NCBI GenBank assembly: GCA_026120185.1
Contig: JANUWF010000008.1
Coordinates: forward strand, 310,001 to 374,000
Reading direction: 5' to 3'
From: Voacanga thouarsii
Taxonomy: Eukaryota; Streptophyta; Magnoliopsida; Gentianales; Apocynaceae
Length of the DNA: 64,000 nucleotides
Shown here: positions 59,885-64,000 of the stretch, one piece after another
How positions within the stretch are numbered: the first letter of the stretch is position 1
Layout: every line of letters begins with the position of its first letter
The notes under the pieces: generated by a model
Database searches by the model: none
Told to the model about the DNA's origin: nothing
The model's input: the letters and a program-made list of their open reading frames with translations, nothing else
Program-made: the position numbers and the translations under genes

Positions 59885-61647
59885 GTTAGAAGAATGAAGT
59901 GAATAAATATATGTTGTGTTGAGAATATGCCTATGTGTTAGATCTATAATGTTGCCTTATTTGGTAGTAAGCATGTTATAGTAATTGCTTAAGAAAGATA
60001 GCATCTTTATATTAGATTAATTAAGGCTACATTATTTATTTGTCAAATAGGAGATTAATGATACCTGGGAGTTGTGATCTCAATATATTTGGGGACTTTG
60101 AACGTGTTATGAGTATGCAACTTGGGATATTATTGTTATTATTTTGTGAAATATCTAAGAAATCCTAATAAATGCATAGCTTTTATTTGAGATGATCCTA
60201 TGAGTGATAAATGATTAAATTTTGTGGTTGAAACTATGATGATATAAGTGGAAGACATTTATGCTATGTCATGATTGTATGATTACATTGGGCTATTACA
60301 TTGGGCTACATTGATGAGATAGATTAACTTAAACTTTATCATGTGAACGTTTAAGATAGTATGAGACCTAAGACTATTGGTATAGGGTAATGATGCCATG
60401 ATGAATTAGAGATGAGCATGTCTATTAGGATCTTAGATTTGAATGTTTTGAATGGTTTTGATTGTACTATATTTTGGGACATGTTGTGACTGTGTATTAT
60501 TATATGGTTTAGATAAAGGATTTATCTAAGGTGAAAGATCAGGACAGCTAATATTCTTTTTCTGCCTATATTGATACAAGTAAGTCCTTACATAAATAGT
60601 TTCAATTAAAGTGTATAATAGTTTGCAAGTCAAATGCAATTGGAAAATGTGCCATATAATTGGAAAATGTGCTACTTATGAATCACTTGGATTGCAAGCA
60701 TAGTCTATTTGTTGGTCAATTTTGATAAATAAAGTTTATACAAAAATCCTTTACTCACAAATCTCTTTCTTCCAATAAAGCATTTTTAAACTTGTTTTGA
60801 GAAAACTATGTTCGTAATGCCAAGGTATTTGGAATTCATCAATTTGAGCATGTTCTTTGAGTAAGTACACGAATATTGAGTGCTCAATAAGGGTAGGCTA
60901 CTAGTGCTAGCCTTCGAAAGATAGGGCAAGTCTTCTGGTAGGCGGCCACCTCCAAAAGATGAACCCTAACTGGAAAGGGTACCAAAACTAGTAAGTCAAG
61001 CAAGTCCAAGCTAGCATTGGTTTGTAAGGACTATTCACCTGTAATGGCAATTAGTCTGGAGTGGACAACCGGATATTTGGGTGAGATATGGAAGAGTATC
61101 TCATTCAGTGGGCTGTACACCCATTGCTGGCATGATGCACAAAGTGTGGTGTCATGACTCAGAAGTGCTATAAGCGGAGTTTCACAGCTATGAATGTCTT
61201 ATCTTTATATAGTGATACATTATGTGCAACTTTCTTGTTGTGTTTCAAAAAGCTACTTTATGACTTGCAAAATTTTTTCTTTTGTGTTCTCAAAAAAGCA
61301 TTCACAAAATTGCTTTAAATTGTTCAAGATCATACACGGGACTTACTGAGATGTATTTCTCACATTGTCTATGTCATGTTTTTAGGGTGACACCACTTTG
61401 AACAAGTTGATAACCTTAGAGATTGAAGTGTTGTTATTTCTATTTTGTACTCTTCTTTTGGGAGACAGTTATTCATTATATGTTTTAGACTTGTATAAGT
61501 TTTTTTTTTTTTATTCTGAAGTAATAAGTTATTTCATTTTTTTTTTTGTTTAGAGATTTTCTTTTGTACCTCGGTATAAAAATCCCTAGTCTTTTGAACG
61601 GGGTGACATTCCCGCCCTTTTTGGTACATTTGTAGTGAGGTGTTACA

Positions 61648-61898
61648 TTATCATTTTTTTTTTTTACTGAAAACGACTCTACAACTGTGTTATTCTAGTT
61701 TTCCCTAAAAATGGCTTCTCAGTTTAATGGGGAAAATTCCAAATCAAGGTTTGATCAAAACTTTAGGCAGGACTGGAGAATCACATTTTATCAATAGCAT
61801 TATCCCATAATTTCGGAAAAGCAGGCATTTCTTTTCATATAAAATCAGCTTGTATGCAAAGCCCACAAAGTTTCGCCTTCAGGTATTATAGTCTATTA
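61648..61898. other. Host DNA between LTR C and solo LTR 4
   Basis: Begins with the TTATC duplication and a T-run. It contains AATGGCTTCTCAGTTTAATG and similar LTR-like sequence and continues the host DNA seen at 55956-56271. No gene seen. Confidence 0.5.
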
Positions 61899-63803
61899 TG
61901 TTGGGTATCTCATGCGTATCATATACGGCGCAGTGAAAATTTAAAACGAGATACCATCCAGGATCTGCATATGTGTGAAAACAAGACATATATATATAAA
62001 ACAAAGAAACAAAGAAAACAACTTTTACCTTTCTTTGTTTGTGTGGAAAACAAAATTTTCCTTCTTTGAGTAAGATAGTTGTGGCGCGATCCAACAATCC
62101 TCTTGAAGAATCACCACAAGAGTTGTATGTCCAACCAATATAATCACAGTGCGTGATTATCTCTAACAGAAATCCACACAGAGGATCTCACACAAGCACC
62201 AAGATTTTCTGTACTAGTAGAAAACAACAATGGTGCTAGGGTTTTTCTTTCTTGTTCTACTTCATAAGTAAAACCAGAGAAAAAAAAGAAAAGAGTCTTG
62301 GATTCCCCCTTAGAGGAAGCCACATGAGAGAGAGTGATATGTTCACTAGAGAACATGAAGATCATAACCCCATTCTCTCTTGAAAGGATACCCAACACAC
62401 ATTATTTCATGTGTGTTGATAAAAATGAGTATAGACACCCATACCTTCATGTGTGCCCTTTTGTTGGTTTTTGTATGACTTTTTGTTCAACAATAAAACC
62501 ACTTTAATTATATCTCATATAACCAAAAGCCTCTACAAAAACCATATCTGAGAATTCCAAATAATTCTCCAATTGCAATTGGAACCCATTAAGTTCTCAG
62601 AATTATAAATTGGCCCATCAATTATAACTAATTATAATTTGGCCACATCAACCTCTCTTTCTTGTAATAAACCCCACTATGTTATCAAATAACATCTTGA
62701 GTATATATTCCTTTTTTTGTGTGTGACCTATTAGGTTTCTCGGTCAATTGGTAGCGAACATGAATTAATCCAAACGTCTTTGAGATTAATAATCCTTAAT
62801 TAATTATAATTAATCCTATTAATTCTAGTCAGGATTGGTTTATTAATTCATCAATTAATAAACCCATATTTCCAGATCATGAGCGGTATCTAGCAACACA
62901 TCATGACCATCCAAGAGTCCAAGAAGTCAAGTGGCTTGACATGAATCCTTCAATAACAAACTACAGTGCAATTAACTCATTTCACCATACAGTATCTCAT
63001 TCGGTTTGGAGTACGAAATTAGTGCCAACTCCCTCCAGAAATAATTCTGGCCCGAATACAATAGTACTTGTACTAGGAACCCACTACTCTCAATGTCTCT
63101 CAATTGGAACCCTTTCCAATGCACATACGCCTTGGCCAAGGACTTATGAGTAGTAATTCCTACAAGTGGCCGTGAGATATTCGCCCCTACTATTAGGAGT
63201 GGTGAATCCTTTATTGACCTTCTCAACTACTTTCGTTTACCTCACAATGTACCCAATATCCATCTTATAGGCGGCCCTCGATCGAGCTCCGGAGATTGGA
63301 ATCAAAGTACAAAGCTCAGCAAACAAAGTACCTTGGAGATCTCAAGTCTAAGGATACTTGCACGTTTGCTATATTGAGATTATATCACTGGCACTAAATA
63401 GTTATCCATGTGATTATCTCAAAGCTAGGTCATCCAATGAACTTGTTCCATTAACAAGCATCCATGTGTTAACTTTGAATATCTCAATACTCATGGTTAT
63501 GAGAACCACCGCCTGATTAAGATCAGGAAGTCTTAACACATGCTAGTCTTAATGCAGTAATGATGTACTGTCTCATTAATACTATGACTAGGGACTATTT
63601 AAGTACTAACACCATCCAGTGTAGTAGGAATCATGATCTCTATCATGATTTCCTTAACACAGTGTTGTATTAGGGACTTTATCGAACAATTATATTACTT
63701 AAAGTATACAAAAGAAACTTTAAGATAAATAATGTCTTTTATTAAAATAAAAATGTGTCATATACAATGTACAAGTGATTGCCTCTAGGGCACAATGCTA
63801 ACA
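61899..63803 (-). mobile_element. Solo LTR 4 (1905 bp)
   Basis: Same family and orientation as solo LTR 3: TGTTGGGTATCTCATGC at left, GCACAATGCTAACA at right. TATTA flanks it exactly (61894-61898, 63804-63808). It is about 170 bp longer than the other copies, chiefly in the part around 62100-62560. Open frames inside (for example 62144-62398) are incidental. Confidence 0.95.
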
Positions 63804-64000
63804 TATTATACTAAGGATCAAGCCTACAGTACTCAACTATGCATCACCAGAACGGTGAGTGCATGTTAGCACACCACCTCAATAACTAAGGTATTTTACT
63901 TGCCATCCTAAATCCAAGGTCCCCAATCCTGACATCAACTGCCATTGAGATGACAAGGGGTTGAATACACTAGGTGCCTCTGCCCAGCATTCATGAACAA
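63804..64000. other. Right-edge host DNA
   Basis: Starts with the TATTA duplication. No feature recognised. Confidence 0.5.

Larger units (their letters stand above)
56272..61647 (+). mobile_element. Solo long LTR 'C', containing solo LTR 3
   Basis: Starts TGTTACACCCAGACC and ends AGTGAGGTGTTACA, with the exact duplication TTATC at 56267-56271 and 61648-61652. Excluding the nested copy it is about 3.6 kb. It shares the superfamily layout: tRNA-like segment near the left, pyrimidine-rich middle, AATAAGGGTAGGCTACTAGT block near 60888, and a GGGGTGACATTCCCGCCC block near the end. AT microsatellite at about 56900-56942. No coding region. Confidence 0.92.

Overview
The window looks like transposon-packed intergenic DNA from a large, AT-rich plant nuclear genome. 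Evidence for a plant is the set of plant-type elements: Ty3/gypsy and Ty1/copia LTR retrotransposons with methionine-initiator-tRNA primer sites, a Helitron helicase, a MuDR-type transposase and a plant mobile domain (PMD) gene relic. The species cannot be named from the sequence. I see no intact host gene, rRNA, functional tRNA or CRISPR array. Nearly every coding stretch has stops or frameshifts, so the region is best read as a nested graveyard of mobile elements.

Layout. 1-3.5 kb: AT-rich DNA with a higher-order tandem repeat of about 785 bp. 4.1-4.7 kb: a degenerate reading frame I do not recognise. 5.57-6.4 kb: the C-terminal part of a Helitron helicase (minus), followed by a 218-bp tandem duplication. 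7.24-8.69 kb: a broken PMD (MAIN-like) gene. 8.8-10.1 kb: six short palindromes of a constant design plus a longer hairpin. 10.74-12.89 kb: a broken MuDR-type transposase. 13.13-13.23 kb: three more palindromes of the same design in a 34-bp array. The palindromes therefore flank the transposase on both sides.

15.2-56 kb is a set of nested retrotransposons. An Athila-like gag-protease relic (minus) carries a probable solo LTR at 15.27-16.55 kb and is cut by a long LTR (G) at 18.3 kb. G is cut by LTR A at 21.4 kb. A contains a complete 4.4-kb gag-protease-only element (B, 21477-25841, target duplication AAAGT). A meets another LTR of the same long-LTR superfamily at 28775, followed by a primer site and a gag start. 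A minus-strand Ty3 element (F) has its 3' LTR at 32474-37015, interrupted by a solo LTR that itself contains a second solo LTR of the same family. F's pol gene is split by element E (38419-47241, target duplication CAAAC), whose protease gene is in turn split by a 4.5-kb solo LTR (D). A decayed copia element runs from 50435 to about 55955.

56.3-64 kb holds a solo LTR (C, target duplication TTATC) with another solo LTR inside it (target duplication GTTAG), then a fourth copy of that family (target duplication TATTA).

The main points for a second look are: the constant-geometry palindrome family around the MULE/PMD unit; the exact target-site bookkeeping of the nested insertions; the repeated survival of gag-protease-only elements; a tRNA-like Pol III signature inside several long LTRs; and a GC-rich GGCGCC-centred motif shared by LTRs of elements B, E and F.
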